Below the pieces are notes generated by a model, which had not been told where the DNA came from, did no database searches, and saw only the letters and a program-made list of their open reading frames with translations. From PBB1 sp031380885 (GTDB lineage: Bacteria > Pseudomonadota > Gammaproteobacteria > Burkholderiales > Burkholderiaceae_C): a stretch of 64,000 bases of DNA. The translations under genes and the position numbers were made by a program. The stretch covers positions 6,155-70,154 of the forward strand of contig JANMXL010000064.1 of NCBI GenBank assembly GCA_031380885.1, read 5' to 3'. Shown here piece after piece: positions 45,154 to 54,301 of the stretch (position 1 is its first letter; each line of letters opens with the position of its first letter).

Positions 45154-45756
45154 ATGCATCAATCTTTGCCCTCCCTGCTGTTCCCTGAGTACCGGCGCCG
45201 CGTGCTGGGGCTTTTGCTGCTTCGCCCAGATGAGGCTCTGCATGGGCGTGAAATCGCGCGTCGGACAGGCCTGGCCCCAGGCACCATCACCCGCGAGCTG
45301 ACGAGGCTCGCAGAAGTGGGTTTGCTCAAACGCGAGAAGCGCGGCAACCAGCAGCTGTACAGCGCCGACACCGGCGGGCCAATCTTCGCGGAACTGGCGA
45401 GCATCTTGCGCAAGACCTCCGGCATGGCCGACGTGCTCGTTCAAGCGCTCGCGCCGGTGGCTCCGAAACTTCGTCTTGCATTCGTGTTCGGCTCGACAGC
45501 ACAGGGACGCGAAACTGCTGGCAGCGACATCGACCTCATGCTGATTGGCGACATCAGCTTCCGAGAGGTTGTGGCGCTTCTCTACTCCGTTCAAACGACG
45601 CTTGGCCGCGAGGTGAATCCGAAGGTGTACTCGGCCATCGAGTTTTCTTCGAAGGCATCGGTGGAGCCGTTTCTCGCCGACGTGCTGGCCAAGCCAAAAA
45701 TATTCTTGATCGGGAACGCGCATGATCTTGAAGAACTTGCTGGGCGTCAGCCTTGA
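45154..45756 (+). CDS. MNT-type nucleotidyltransferase antitoxin with winged helix
   Basis: A 200-residue protein. Residues 10-75 form a winged helix (YRRRVLGLLLLRPDEALHGR, GLAPGTITRELTRLAEVGLL), followed by a minimal nucleotidyltransferase with the exact GSX10DXD motif: Gly113-Ser114 and Asp125/Asp127. MNT antitoxins of HEPN/MNT systems AMPylate the HEPN toxin; here a DNA-binding head is fused. The ATG at 45154 gives the family-like start; ATG 45124 is an alternative. It overlaps the HEPN gene by 35 bases. Confidence 0.85.
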   Translation: MHQSLPSLLFPEYRRRVLGLLLLRPDEALHGREIARRTGLAPGTITRELTRLAEVGLLKREKRGNQQLYSADTGGPIFAELASILRKTSGMADVLVQALAPVAPKLRLAFVFGSTAQGRETAGSDIDLMLIGDISFREVVALLYSVQTTLGREVNPKVYSAIEFSSKASVEPFLADVLAKPKIFLIGNAHDLEELAGRQP

Positions 45757-46159
45757 CGCCGTTGCCGCCGACAAGGTGTCGGTGGGAGTGCTCGTCGCTG
45801 CCGCCGAGCGCAACATTGCCGATGCACAGCTCCAAGGGCTGAGCAGCGAGAACCGGTTCGACGCCGCACACAAAGCGATCATGCAAATGGCGATGGTGGC
45901 CTTGAACGCGAATGGCTACCGGACGCTGAGGAGCAAACCCGGGCATCACCAGACGGCGATCTAGACGCTATCGCTCACCGTGGGTCTTCCGCAGCCGAAG
46001 GTCATCGTTGTTGATGCGCTGCGCAAACAACGCAATCTTTCGGACTACTCTGGTGATTTGGTGCCCGACGCGGCGGCGGCAGAGTGCGTAATGAGCGCGA
46101 AGGAGCTGCTGGCCCACGTCAGGTCATGGCTCAAGGCGAACAGACCCGACCTGCTTTGA
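45722..46159 (+). pseudogene. HEPN toxin with in-frame amber codon
   Basis: The frame codes for a HEPN protein of 145 codons: AAAERNIADAQLQGL, the RNase motif RX4H (Arg45-FDAA-His50), then TAG at codon 81 (45962-45964), and in the same frame the rest of the domain (VVDALRKQRNLSDYSGD, SAKELLAHVRSWLKANRPDL) to TGA at 46157-46159. A glutamine codon CAG would fit at the TAG, so a single C-to-T change is the likely cause. The product is probably an inactive 80-residue fragment. Confidence 0.85.
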
Positions 46160-46209
46160 TGATGGTCCAACACTGGCACAAATTTGGCTGACCGCAGGCG
46201 CTGAATTTC

Positions 46210-46256
46210 GACTCTTTATCCGTAGGTCGAGTGTTCGAGTCACTCAGGGCCCACCA
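46210..46256 (+). repeat. Direct repeat, right copy (displaced tRNA 3' end)
   Basis: Matches 44911-44957 at 46 of 47 bases. Upstream of 46210 there is no further likeness to the tRNA, so this is a truncated copy and marks the right end of the island. The terminator that follows (46266) was probably the original tRNA terminator. Confidence 0.85.
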
Positions 46257-46265
46257 GTCAAAACA

Positions 46266-46297
46266 ACGGCTTGCCAGCAATGGCAGGCCGTTTGTCA
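46266..46297 (+). terminator. Terminator after the displaced tRNA end
   Basis: AACGGCTTGCC (46266-46276) pairs with GGCAGGCCGTT (46283-46293; one T-G pair) around AGCAAT, followed by TGTCATTT. Sequence and position mirror the terminator at 44978. Confidence 0.75.
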
Positions 46298-46303
46298 TTT
46301 GTA

Positions 46304-46350
46304 AAACGACACATGGTTTGAGGCTTCAGACCGCCTGTCGTTTTTTTCTT
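46304..46350 (+). terminator. Second strong terminator with composite stem
   Basis: AAAACGACA pairs with TGTCGTTTT across an inner stem GGTTTGA/TCAGACC (loop GGCT), and runs into seven Ts (46342-46348). It lies only about 10 bases after the previous terminator. No gene ends just before it, so it may end a short RNA or simply back up the tRNA terminator. Confidence 0.7.
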
Positions 46351-46675
46351 GTTTTGGTGCAACTGTGCTTCAGCGCAGAGCCAACCGGTCAGACCTTCGG
46401 CACCGAGACGCTGGCGTTCACCAGGCTCAATCTGCTGCGCGCAGTGGAGCAGTGACAGCAGTCAATCTGCGGCTGAGCCAGATCACCATCGAGCGGCTTC
46501 TGGACTGGGCCGATTGCATCGCCCGATACGACCGGCTGCACGCCCTTTTTCTACCTCGCCGGCCGTATTTCTCGACCGCTGGCTATGGGCTGGAATTCAG
46601 CGCGAAACAGGTTCACCGGGTGTTCAGCCGGGACTGCCGATTTGCCTGCATGCGAAGGGTGCGGTTCAGAAGGCA
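46351..46675. other. 325-bp spacer, no convincing gene
   Basis: Open frames exist on both strands but their translations are not protein-like, and none has a recognisable motif or a good ribosome-binding site. The region is between the island's end and the YdcF-like gene and could be the decayed remains of a former gene. Confidence 0.45.
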
Positions 46676-47560
46676 TCAAGCCCCCAGCTTCCACCCCAGC
46701 CACTCCCGCAGCACCAGCCGCACCCGCTCGAAGCCGGCCGAGGTTGGCAACCACGCCAGCTGCGGAATGTCGGCCTTCGTGGCCAGCCCCATCGGCGCGG
46801 CTTCGATGCGGATGCCGCTTTCGGCCGCCGCTGCGTCGAACAGCGCCTTGGCGCGCTGCATGTGCCAGCCGCGCGTCACCAGCAACACATGGCGCACGCC
46901 TGCGGCCTGCAGCAGTGGCAGGCTGCGCACGGCGTTCTCACGGGTGTCGCGTGACTCGGCCTCGACCCAGCGCAGCGGGCGGCCGTATTCCTGCGTGGCG
47001 ATTCGCGCGGCCACGTCGGCCTCGGCCGCACCGCTTCCGTTGCCCCAACCGGTGCCGCCGCTGAAGCCGACCGGCCAGCCGGTTTCGCGGCCGAGCCACA
47101 GGCCGTAGCGCAGGCTCTCCAGCGAGTAATGCGACAGGCTGCTCATGCCGTATTCCGGCGCATACGGCTCGACCCCGCCACCCAGCACCAGGATCGCGAC
47201 CTCGCTGCGGCCATTGCGGTTGCTGGCGGCAGAAGCACCGGTTGCTGAGCGGCCCTCTGCACGCAGCGCGGCGATGCGCTCTGATCGCAGCGGTGGCGAG
47301 GCGGCGAGCAGCAGCGGCTCGATCACGTGGGCGAAGCCGGTGCAGGCGGTCAGCCACAGCCCGGCAACGCTGAGAGACACCACCAGCCAGCCCCAGCCAC
47401 GGCGCGCCGGCATCAGCCGCGCACCGATCAGCACCGCCAGCAGCAGCGGCACCGGCGGCAGCAGCAGGGCGGTCAGCACGGGCTTCCAGGTCTCGATGCC
47501 GAGCAGGTTGATGAGGTCGTGCAAGCGGGGTTCCTTGGCCTCTGCGGGGACAATCTTCAT
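46676..47560 (-). CDS. YdcF/DUF218-family membrane protein
   Basis: A 294-residue protein with two membrane helices near the N-terminus (PVLTALLLPPVPLLLAVLIG and WLVVSLSVAGLWLTACTGFA) and a DUF218 domain: ILVLGGGVEPYAPEY, GFSGGTGW, VEAESRDTRENA and HVLLVTRGWHMQRAKALF. This matches SanA/ElyC/YdcF-type proteins that act on envelope precursors such as undecaprenyl carriers. The start MKIVPA at 47560 is the first before the helices. Confidence 0.88.
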   Translation of the reverse strand: MKIVPAEAKEPRLHDLINLLGIETWKPVLTALLLPPVPLLLAVLIGARLMPARRGWGWLVVSLSVAGLWLTACTGFAHVIEPLLLAASPPLRSERIAALRAEGRSATGASAASNRNGRSEVAILVLGGGVEPYAPEYGMSSLSHYSLESLRYGLWLGRETGWPVGFSGGTGWGNGSGAAEADVAARIATQEYGRPLRWVEAESRDTRENAVRSLPLLQAAGVRHVLLVTRGWHMQRAKALFDAAAAESGIRIEAAPMGLATKADIPQLAWLPTSAGFERVRLVLREWLGWKLGA

Positions 47561-47639
47561 TGTGAGCGAGCGTGAGCGCATGACACGATAGGCAGCTGGG
47601 CCCGTGGCATCGCTCGGTTGATGTGGCAGGAGACAAGCA

Positions 47640-50600
47640 GTGAAGTGGTTTCGGCGTTTCGGTTGGGCGGGTGGGGCGTTGACCGTGTTGTGGGTGCTGG
47701 CGTGGGCGATCGTGCCGCCGGTGCTGAAGTCGCAGGCGCAGCAACGCCTCGGTGAAGCGCTCGGTCGCAGCGTGACGCTGGGCGGGGTCAGCTTCAGCCC
47801 CTGGTCGCTCGAACTGACGCTGCGCGACATCGTGATCGGCGGCGCGCCCGGTGACGCGAAGGCGCTGCCGCTGCTCAAGGTGGCGCGGCTGTATGTCAAC
47901 GCCGACATCAGTTCGCTGCTGCACGCCGCGCCGGTGGTCGAGGCGTTCGAGATCGACGCCCCCGAACTGCGCGTTGCGCGCACCGCACCGGGCCACTACG
48001 ACATCGACGACCTGATCGCTCGCCTTCAAGCCACCACGCCCGAGCCGCCGCCCTCGGAGCCGTTGCGCTTCGCCCTCTACAACTTGAAGGTCAGCAATGC
48101 GGCGGTGTACGTCGATGACCGCCCGGTGCATCAGCAGCACAGGCTCGAAGCACTGAACCTGGGGCTTCCCTTCCTCGCCAACCTGCCGTCGACGATCGAT
48201 GTGAAGGTCGAGCCGCGGCTCGCTTTTCGCTTCAACGGCACCCCGTTCGACACCGGCGCGCAGGCCACACCGTTCGCGCAGACCCGGCAGGCGACGCTGC
48301 AGTTGAAGATGGGCGAGCTCGACCTGCTGCCCTACATCGGCTACCTGCCCGAATCGCTGCCGGTGCGTTTGCGCGGCGGCAGCGTCGCGGCTGATCTGGT
48401 GCTGGACTTCGCGATGCCGCTCCATGCCGAGCCCAGCGCCGCCCTGCGTGGCAGTGTCGGCGTCAACAACCTGGCGCTGGACGACGCTGCGGGCGCGCCG
48501 CTGCTGGAATGGAAACGTCTGGCGGTGGCGTTGCGCGAAGTCAGGCCGCTGCACCGCGAGCTGGCTTTCGGTGCCATCGAACTCGACGCGCCCACATTGC
48601 ATGTGAACCGCGACGCGGCGGGCCGCTTGAACCTGGCCACACTTGCTGGCACGCCATCGAAGGCCGCTGCGGCGCCTGCGGTCGTGGCTTCGGCTGTCAC
48701 GACATCGCGCGCACACGCCGCGCCATGGAAGGTGCAGGTCGATGCCTTGCGGCTCAACGGCCTGAACGTGCTGTGGGCCGATGCGAGCGTGTCGCCACCG
48801 GCCGCGCTGGCGCTGCAAGCGGTTGATTTGAAGGCCGGTCCGCTGGCCTATCCCTTCGCAGCGGATGGCGCGATGCCGCTGAGCCTGCAAGCCACGCTGG
48901 CCGGGTCGGCGGCGGGTGCACCAGCACAGGGCAGCCTCACGGTTGATGGGCGCGCCAGCGACCGGCAGGCGCAGCTCGATGTCAAGCTGAGCGCATTCGC
49001 ATTGGAGGCCTTGGCGCCTTACGTGTCGCAGTCGCTGCCAGCCCAGGTGAGTGGCAGGCTGGCCGCATCGGCGCAGCTGAACTGGGCAGCGGGCGACGCG
49101 CCCAAGCTCACGGTCGCGCATGGCGAGATCACGCTCGACGATCTGCAGATTGCCGATCGCGTCGTCGCGCCCGCCAAGGGCAAGCCAGCCTCGACGCCGC
49201 CCGCCATTGCGTTGAAGCAGTTCGCGGTGCAGGGTGCGGATGTCGATGTGCTGGCGCGCAGCGTCACGCTGGCCAGCGTCAAGGTCACGCAGCCAGCGCT
49301 GGCGATGTCGCGTGACCGCGAAGGCGTGTGGAATGCGCAGCGCTGGATCAAGACCACTGCACCGGCCGCTGCGCCAGCACGCCCTGTCGCTGCTTTTGCG
49401 ACGACACCTGCGTCGGCACCCGCGCCTGCACCGGCGTCGGGAGGCGATGTCGGCTGGCGCGTCGATCTGCGCGATGTCGGCATCGATGGCGGATCGTTGC
49501 GCCTCGACGATGCTTATGTGGTCGGCCTTCCCGACACCGAGCCGGTGCGCATCGATGTGCGCGCGATCCAGCTCGCCGTGCAAGCCTTGACGCTGAACGG
49601 CGCCCGCACCATCGCACCAGCCAAGGTGCAGTTCAGCGCCCGCCTGCTCGGCCCGCGCGACATCGATCAGGCGGCCAGCCAGGCCAGCGACAAATCGCCG
49701 GCGGTGGCGCTGGGCGCCGCGACGTCGGGCGTGCTGGACTGGCGCGGCCAGCTCGGCCTGCAGCCGCTGATGGCCAAGGGCGCGCTGACGCTCGATCGCT
49801 TTCCGTTGCAGGCGTTCGAGCCCTATGTGCGCGACCAGTTGCCAGTGCGCCTGCTGCGTGCCGAGACGGGCATCAAGGCCAGTGTGTCGGTCAAGGCGCT
49901 GCCCGCGGGGCTGGACATTGGTGTCACCGGCGACGTGCTGCTGGCCGACGTGCTGGTGCACAGTCGGCCGGCTGCTGGCGCCAAGCCTGGGTTCGGCAAC
50001 ACTGATGAGCTGCTGAGTTGGCAGTCGCTCAAGCTCAGTGGCGTCACCCTGGCGATGGCGCCCGGGCGCGCGCCGGTGATCGACATCACTGAAGCAGCGC
50101 TGGCCGATTTCTATTCCCGTCTGGTGATCACCGAAGACGGGCGCTTCAACCTGCAGGACATGTCGGCGAGCCGGGCTGCGGCGCCGGGTGACGCGGCCAG
50201 TGCGCCGGTGGCAACGCAGGCACCACCCGCGCCCTCTGCCGTGACCGCGAGCCCCGCGGCTTCGGCCGCTTCCGGTGTGGCCGCCATCGCCGCGACCCCG
50301 GCGACGCCGATGCAGCTGAGCATCGGTGCGACCCAGCTCGCCAACGGCCGCGTCGACTTCAGCGATCACTTCGTTCGGCCCAACTACAGCGCCGAGCTGA
50401 CCGAACTGAACGGCAGCCTGGGCGCGTTCCGTTCGGGCTCGCGCGAGATGGCCACGCTGGCGCTGCACGGCCGCGCGGCTGGCACCGCGCTGCTCGACAT
50501 CTCCGGGCAGCTGAACCCGACGGCCCAGCCGCTGGCGCTGAACATCCGCGCGAAAGCGACCGACCTCGAACTGGCACCGTTCTCGCCGTACGCGGGCAAG

Positions 50601-51527
50601 TACGCCGGCTACGCGATCGAGCGCGGCAAACTCAGCATGGACGTGTCGTACGCGATCACTGCCGATGGCCGCCTGGAGGCGAAGAACCAGGTGATCCTGA
50701 ACCAGCTGACCTTCGGCGAGCGCATCGACAGCCCAAGCGCCACCAAGCTGCCGGTGCTGCTGGCGGTGGCGCTGTTGACCGACCGCCACGGCGTGATCGA
50801 CCTCAACCTGCCGATCAGCGGCTCGCTGAACGACCCACAGTTCAGCGTCGCCGGCATCATCGTCAAGGTCATCTTCAACCTGATCGAAAAAGCCATTACC
50901 GCGCCTTTCTCGCTGATGTTCGGTGGCGGCAGTGAAGACCTCAGCGAAGTGGCCTTCGGTGTCGGCGTGCCGTATGTCACCGAGTCCGGTGCCGCGGCGC
51001 TGGACAAGGTGGCGCAGGCACTGGCCGATCGGCCCTCGCTGAAGATGACGGTGACCGGCGTGTCCGATCCGGCCACCGATCGCGACGGCTATGTGCAGGC
51101 GGCGCTCAATGCGCGCCTGGCGCAGGAACGCAAGAAGGAGGCGGCGCGCTCCGGTGCGGCAGCCACGGCGGCCCCTGCGCCCACGGCGCCGGTGGTCGCT
51201 TTGGTATTCGGCGCGGGCGAGCGCGATGAGCTGCTGAAGGCGGTCTACAAGGACACCGACATCCCGGACAAGCCGCGCAACCTGGTCGGGCTGGCCAAGA
51301 GTCTGCCACCTGCTGAAATGGAAGCCTTGCTGAAATCGACCATCGAAGTCACGTCCGATGCGATGCGCCAGCTGGCGCTGCAACGCGGCCTGGCGGTGCG
51401 CGATGCGCTGGTCGCCAAGGGCTTGCCGAGCGAGCGGCTGTTCATCGCGGCGCCGAAGGTGCGCAGCGCGGCCGACGGTGCCGAAGCCTGGCTGCCGAGC
51501 GCCAAGCTGTCGCTGACCAATGACTGA
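47640..51527 (+). CDS. Giant DUF748 (AsmA-like) envelope protein
   Basis: A 1295-residue protein with an N-terminal membrane anchor (GALTVLWVLAWAIVPPVL) and a very long periplasmic part of repeating beta-strand units. SVTLGGVSFSPWSLELTLRD is the AsmA/DUF748 entry motif; KLSMDVSYAITADGRLEAKN and GSLNDPQFSVAGIIVKVIFN mark the conserved C-terminal domain. Ala/Pro-rich linkers (345-360, 570-600, 840-880) separate modules. GTG start at 47640 with GGAG. Such proteins may bridge the periplasm for lipid transport. It overlaps the TonB receptor start by eight bases. Confidence 0.9.
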   Translation: MKWFRRFGWAGGALTVLWVLAWAIVPPVLKSQAQQRLGEALGRSVTLGGVSFSPWSLELTLRDIVIGGAPGDAKALPLLKVARLYVNADISSLLHAAPVVEAFEIDAPELRVARTAPGHYDIDDLIARLQATTPEPPPSEPLRFALYNLKVSNAAVYVDDRPVHQQHRLEALNLGLPFLANLPSTIDVKVEPRLAFRFNGTPFDTGAQATPFAQTRQATLQLKMGELDLLPYIGYLPESLPVRLRGGSVAADLVLDFAMPLHAEPSAALRGSVGVNNLALDDAAGAPLLEWKRLAVALREVRPLHRELAFGAIELDAPTLHVNRDAAGRLNLATLAGTPSKAAAAPAVVASAVTTSRAHAAPWKVQVDALRLNGLNVLWADASVSPPAALALQAVDLKAGPLAYPFAADGAMPLSLQATLAGSAAGAPAQGSLTVDGRASDRQAQLDVKLSAFALEALAPYVSQSLPAQVSGRLAASAQLNWAAGDAPKLTVAHGEITLDDLQIADRVVAPAKGKPASTPPAIALKQFAVQGADVDVLARSVTLASVKVTQPALAMSRDREGVWNAQRWIKTTAPAAAPARPVAAFATTPASAPAPAPASGGDVGWRVDLRDVGIDGGSLRLDDAYVVGLPDTEPVRIDVRAIQLAVQALTLNGARTIAPAKVQFSARLLGPRDIDQAASQASDKSPAVALGAATSGVLDWRGQLGLQPLMAKGALTLDRFPLQAFEPYVRDQLPVRLLRAETGIKASVSVKALPAGLDIGVTGDVLLADVLVHSRPAAGAKPGFGNTDELLSWQSLKLSGVTLAMAPGRAPVIDITEAALADFYSRLVITEDGRFNLQDMSASRAAAPGDAASAPVATQAPPAPSAVTASPAASAASGVAAIAATPATPMQLSIGATQLANGRVDFSDHFVRPNYSAELTELNGSLGAFRSGSREMATLALHGRAAGTALLDISGQLNPTAQPLALNIRAKATDLELAPFSPYAGKYAGYAIERGKLSMDVSYAITADGRLEAKNQVILNQLTFGERIDSPSATKLPVLLAVALLTDRHGVIDLNLPISGSLNDPQFSVAGIIVKVIFNLIEKAITAPFSLMFGGGSEDLSEVAFGVGVPYVTESGAAALDKVAQALADRPSLKMTVTGVSDPATDRDGYVQAALNARLAQERKKEAARSGAAATAAPAPTAPVVALVFGAGERDELLKAVYKDTDIPDKPRNLVGLAKSLPPAEMEALLKSTIEVTSDAMRQLALQRGLAVRDALVAKGLPSERLFIAAPKVRSAADGAEAWLPSAKLSLTND

Positions 51528-53679
51528 CGCCTTGAACGTGCGCCGCGTCTTCAGGCTTCGCATTCAGGCAGTGCTGTCGGGTGCCGCTGTGCTCGCGTTG
51601 GTGTGCGATGCCCACGCTCAAGCGGGCCCGCCCGCCACGGTGCTTGACACTGTCGTTATCTCGGGCCAGCGGGCGCGCGAGCCCTCGTTCGACGTGCCCT
51701 CGGCGATCTCGGCTGTGACCCGTGACGCGATCGAGAACGCCGGCCCGCAGGTCAGTCTGGCCGAGGTGTTGAACCGGGTGCCGGGCATCTCGGTGTTGAA
51801 CCGCAACAACGACGCGCAGGATCTGCAGATGTCGATCCGCGGCTTCGGCGCGCGCTCGACCTTCGGCATCCGCGGCGTCAAGGTGCTGGTCGATGGCATC
51901 CCGGCGACGATGCCCGACGGCCAGGGCCAGGTGTCGAATGTGGCGCTGGGTTCTGTCGGGCGCATCGAGGTGCTGCGCGGCCCGTTGGCGCAGCTGTACG
52001 GCAATGCCGCCGGTGGCGTGGTGCAGGTGTTCACCGAGGACGATGCGCTGGTGCCGACGGGCACGTTCAGCGCCACGCGCAGCCGCTTTGGGCTGTGGAA
52101 GCTCGGCGTCAAGGCCAGCACCAGCACGCCCGCTTACGGCTTGACGATCGAAGGCGCCGAATTCCACACCGATGGGTTCCGCCCGCACAGCGAGTCCACG
52201 CGGCGCCAGCTGAATGCGCGCTGGCAAAGCCAATGGACAGCCGACACCCATGTCGCCGTGGTGCTCAACGTGCTCGACCAGCCGATGTCGAAAGACCCGC
52301 TGGGCTTGACCGCCGCGCAGTTCCGCAGCCACCGCGCGGGCAGCAACCCGGCCTACCTCGCGGCGCTGGCGCAGGACCCGCGCAAGACGGTGCGGCAGCA
52401 GCAGGTGGGCACCTCGATCGAGCACCGCTTGAGCGACGCCACTGCGCTGTCGGCGCGGGTCTACATCGGCTCGCGCGAGCTGGCGAACGCGCTGTCGATC
52501 CCGATCGCGGCGCAGGGCACGCCGACGTCGAGCGGCGGCATCGTGGACTTCGACCGCACCTACGGCGGCGCGGCGCTTCAGGGCAACCACCGCATCGCAC
52601 TCGGCGACGGCCGCGCTTTGAAGCTGACCGCAGGCGTCGAGGTGGAAACCTACCGCGAAGACCGCCAGGGCTACGTCAACACGCGTGGCGAGCGCGGTGC
52701 CCTGAAGCGCGACGAGGTCAACACCGTGCGCAGCACCGATGTGTTCGTGCAAGCGGCCTACGACCTGACCTCCACGTGGACGCTGACCGCCGGCGCGCGG
52801 CACAGCCATGTCAGGTTCGACTCCGCCGACCGCTACATCGCTGCGGGCAACCCCGACGACAGCGGCCGGCTCGCTTTCAGCGCGACCAACCCGGTGGCAG
52901 GCCTCGCCTGGAAGGCGACGCCGACGCTCAATCTGTACGCCAATATCGGCCGCGGTCTCGAGACGCCGACCGTCAATGAGCTGTCGTACCGACCGGGTGG
53001 CCAGACGGGTCTCAACACCGACTTGAAAGCCTCGCGCAGCCGCCACGCCGAGGTCGGCGCGAAGTGGAAGATCAGCAACTACCAGCGCCTTGATGTGGCG
53101 GTGTTCGACATCGAGACCGACGACGAGCTCGTCGTTGCCAGCAACGCAGGCGGCCGCTCGACCTTCAAGAACGCCGGGCGCACCTCGCGGCGCGGCATCG
53201 AGCTGTCGCACGATGCCCAGCTCAGCGACACCTTGCACAGCGTCGTCAGCCTGACCGCGCTGCGCGCACGCTTCGACGACGCGTTCGTCAGCGGCTCGGG
53301 CAGCGGCGCTGCCCTGGTGCGCGCCGGCAACCGATTGCCCGGCACGCCTGATCGCCATCTGTACGCCGAACTCGCCTGGACCCCGAATCAGCCCTGGGGC
53401 GGCTTCAGCGCTGCGGCCGAAGGGGTGCACACCGGCCGGCTGTACGTCAACGACACGAACACCGACGCCACCTCGACCCGCACGCTGTTCAACCTGCGCG
53501 CCCGCTGGAAGCAGACCGTCGGTGGCTGGCAGTTCAGCGAGCTGTTGCGCATCGACAACCTGACGAATCGGTATGACGCCGGATCGGTCATCGTCAACGA
53601 AGGCGCTGGTCGCTACTTCGAGACCGCACTGCCGCGCACCTGGACCGCCGGCATCACCGCGACGTACGCCTGGCAGTGA
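51520..53679 (+). CDS. TonB-dependent outer-membrane receptor
   Basis: A 719-residue receptor. Signal peptide to about DAHAQ (residue 34), a TonB box-like LDTVVIS, a plug domain (AEVLNRVPGISVLNR, MSIRGFGARSTFGIRG, GRIEVLRGPLAQLYGNAAGG) and a beta-barrel ending in TWTAGITATYAWQ. It resembles FecA/PfeA-type iron-siderophore receptors. The ATG lies within the end of the DUF748 gene, so they are co-transcribed; the ligand cannot be told. Confidence 0.9.
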   Translation: MTDALNVRRVFRLRIQAVLSGAAVLALVCDAHAQAGPPATVLDTVVISGQRAREPSFDVPSAISAVTRDAIENAGPQVSLAEVLNRVPGISVLNRNNDAQDLQMSIRGFGARSTFGIRGVKVLVDGIPATMPDGQGQVSNVALGSVGRIEVLRGPLAQLYGNAAGGVVQVFTEDDALVPTGTFSATRSRFGLWKLGVKASTSTPAYGLTIEGAEFHTDGFRPHSESTRRQLNARWQSQWTADTHVAVVLNVLDQPMSKDPLGLTAAQFRSHRAGSNPAYLAALAQDPRKTVRQQQVGTSIEHRLSDATALSARVYIGSRELANALSIPIAAQGTPTSSGGIVDFDRTYGGAALQGNHRIALGDGRALKLTAGVEVETYREDRQGYVNTRGERGALKRDEVNTVRSTDVFVQAAYDLTSTWTLTAGARHSHVRFDSADRYIAAGNPDDSGRLAFSATNPVAGLAWKATPTLNLYANIGRGLETPTVNELSYRPGGQTGLNTDLKASRSRHAEVGAKWKISNYQRLDVAVFDIETDDELVVASNAGGRSTFKNAGRTSRRGIELSHDAQLSDTLHSVVSLTALRARFDDAFVSGSGSGAALVRAGNRLPGTPDRHLYAELAWTPNQPWGGFSAAAEGVHTGRLYVNDTNTDATSTRTLFNLRARWKQTVGGWQFSELLRIDNLTNRYDAGSVIVNEGAGRYFETALPRTWTAGITATYAWQ

Positions 53680-53764
53680 CCACCGGAAAGAATGCCCGGC
53701 CCACGGCGACCCAGGGTCTTGGATTGCTTCCGATAATCCGCACATCAGATCGAAGGAGATGGTC

Positions 53765-54301
53765 ATGGCACAAGAAGTCATCACACTGGGCGGCGGTTGT
53801 TTCTGGTGCACCGAGGCGGTGTTTGAGCAGGTTGAAGGCGTCACCGCGGTCGAATCGGGCTACAGCAATGGCCAAGTCGCCAGGCCCACGTACGAGCAGG
53901 TCTGCAGTGGCAACACCGGCTGCGTCGAGGTGATCCGCGTGGCTTTCGACAACGAGCGCATCAGCCTGCGCGAGGTGCTGGAGATCTTCTTCGTGATCCA
54001 CGACCCGACCACGCTGAACCGCCAGGGTGCCGACACCGGCACCCAGTACCGCTCGGGCATCTACTTCCATCGGCCGGAGCAAGAGGCCGTGGCCCGCGAG
54101 GTGATGGACGAGGTCGACCAGAAGGTGGCCGGCAAGCTGGTCACCGAGCTGCTGCCGGTGGCCGACTATTCACGCGCCGAGGATGACCACCAGCACTACT
54201 ACGCGAACCACCCGACCCAGGGCTATTGCGCGATGGTCGCTGCGCCGAAGATCGAGAAATTCCGCAAGACCTTCGCCAGCCGGGTCAAGCAGACCGCGTG
54301 A
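53765..54301 (+). CDS. msrA: Peptide methionine sulfoxide reductase MsrA
   Basis: A 178-residue repair enzyme that reduces methionine-S-sulfoxide. The catalytic GGGCFWCTEAVF (Cys at the centre) is near the start, followed by GYSNG, DPTTLNRQGADTGTQYRSGIY and AEDDHQHYYANHP. The ATG at 53765 follows AAGGAG by six bases. It shares its TGA with the ATG of the next gene (overlap by one base). Confidence 0.96.
   Translation: MAQEVITLGGGCFWCTEAVFEQVEGVTAVESGYSNGQVARPTYEQVCSGNTGCVEVIRVAFDNERISLREVLEIFFVIHDPTTLNRQGADTGTQYRSGIYFHRPEQEAVAREVMDEVDQKVAGKLVTELLPVADYSRAEDDHQHYYANHPTQGYCAMVAAPKIEKFRKTFASRVKQTA

Larger units (their letters stand above)
44958..46256. mobile_element. Mini-island in tRNA-Lys with MNT-HEPN module
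   Basis: A 1.3-kb segment bounded by the tRNA 3' end and a 47-bp direct copy of it. It contains only a terminator, an MNT antitoxin gene and an interrupted HEPN gene; no integrase is present, so it must have been moved in trans or is the relic of a larger element. Confidence 0.75.

Noticed and set aside
46938..51563. Open frame of 1541 codons on the minus strand
   Set aside because: It mirrors the DUF748 gene in the opposite frame and has only Arg/Gln/His-rich shadow sequence; the plus strand encodes a recognisable family.
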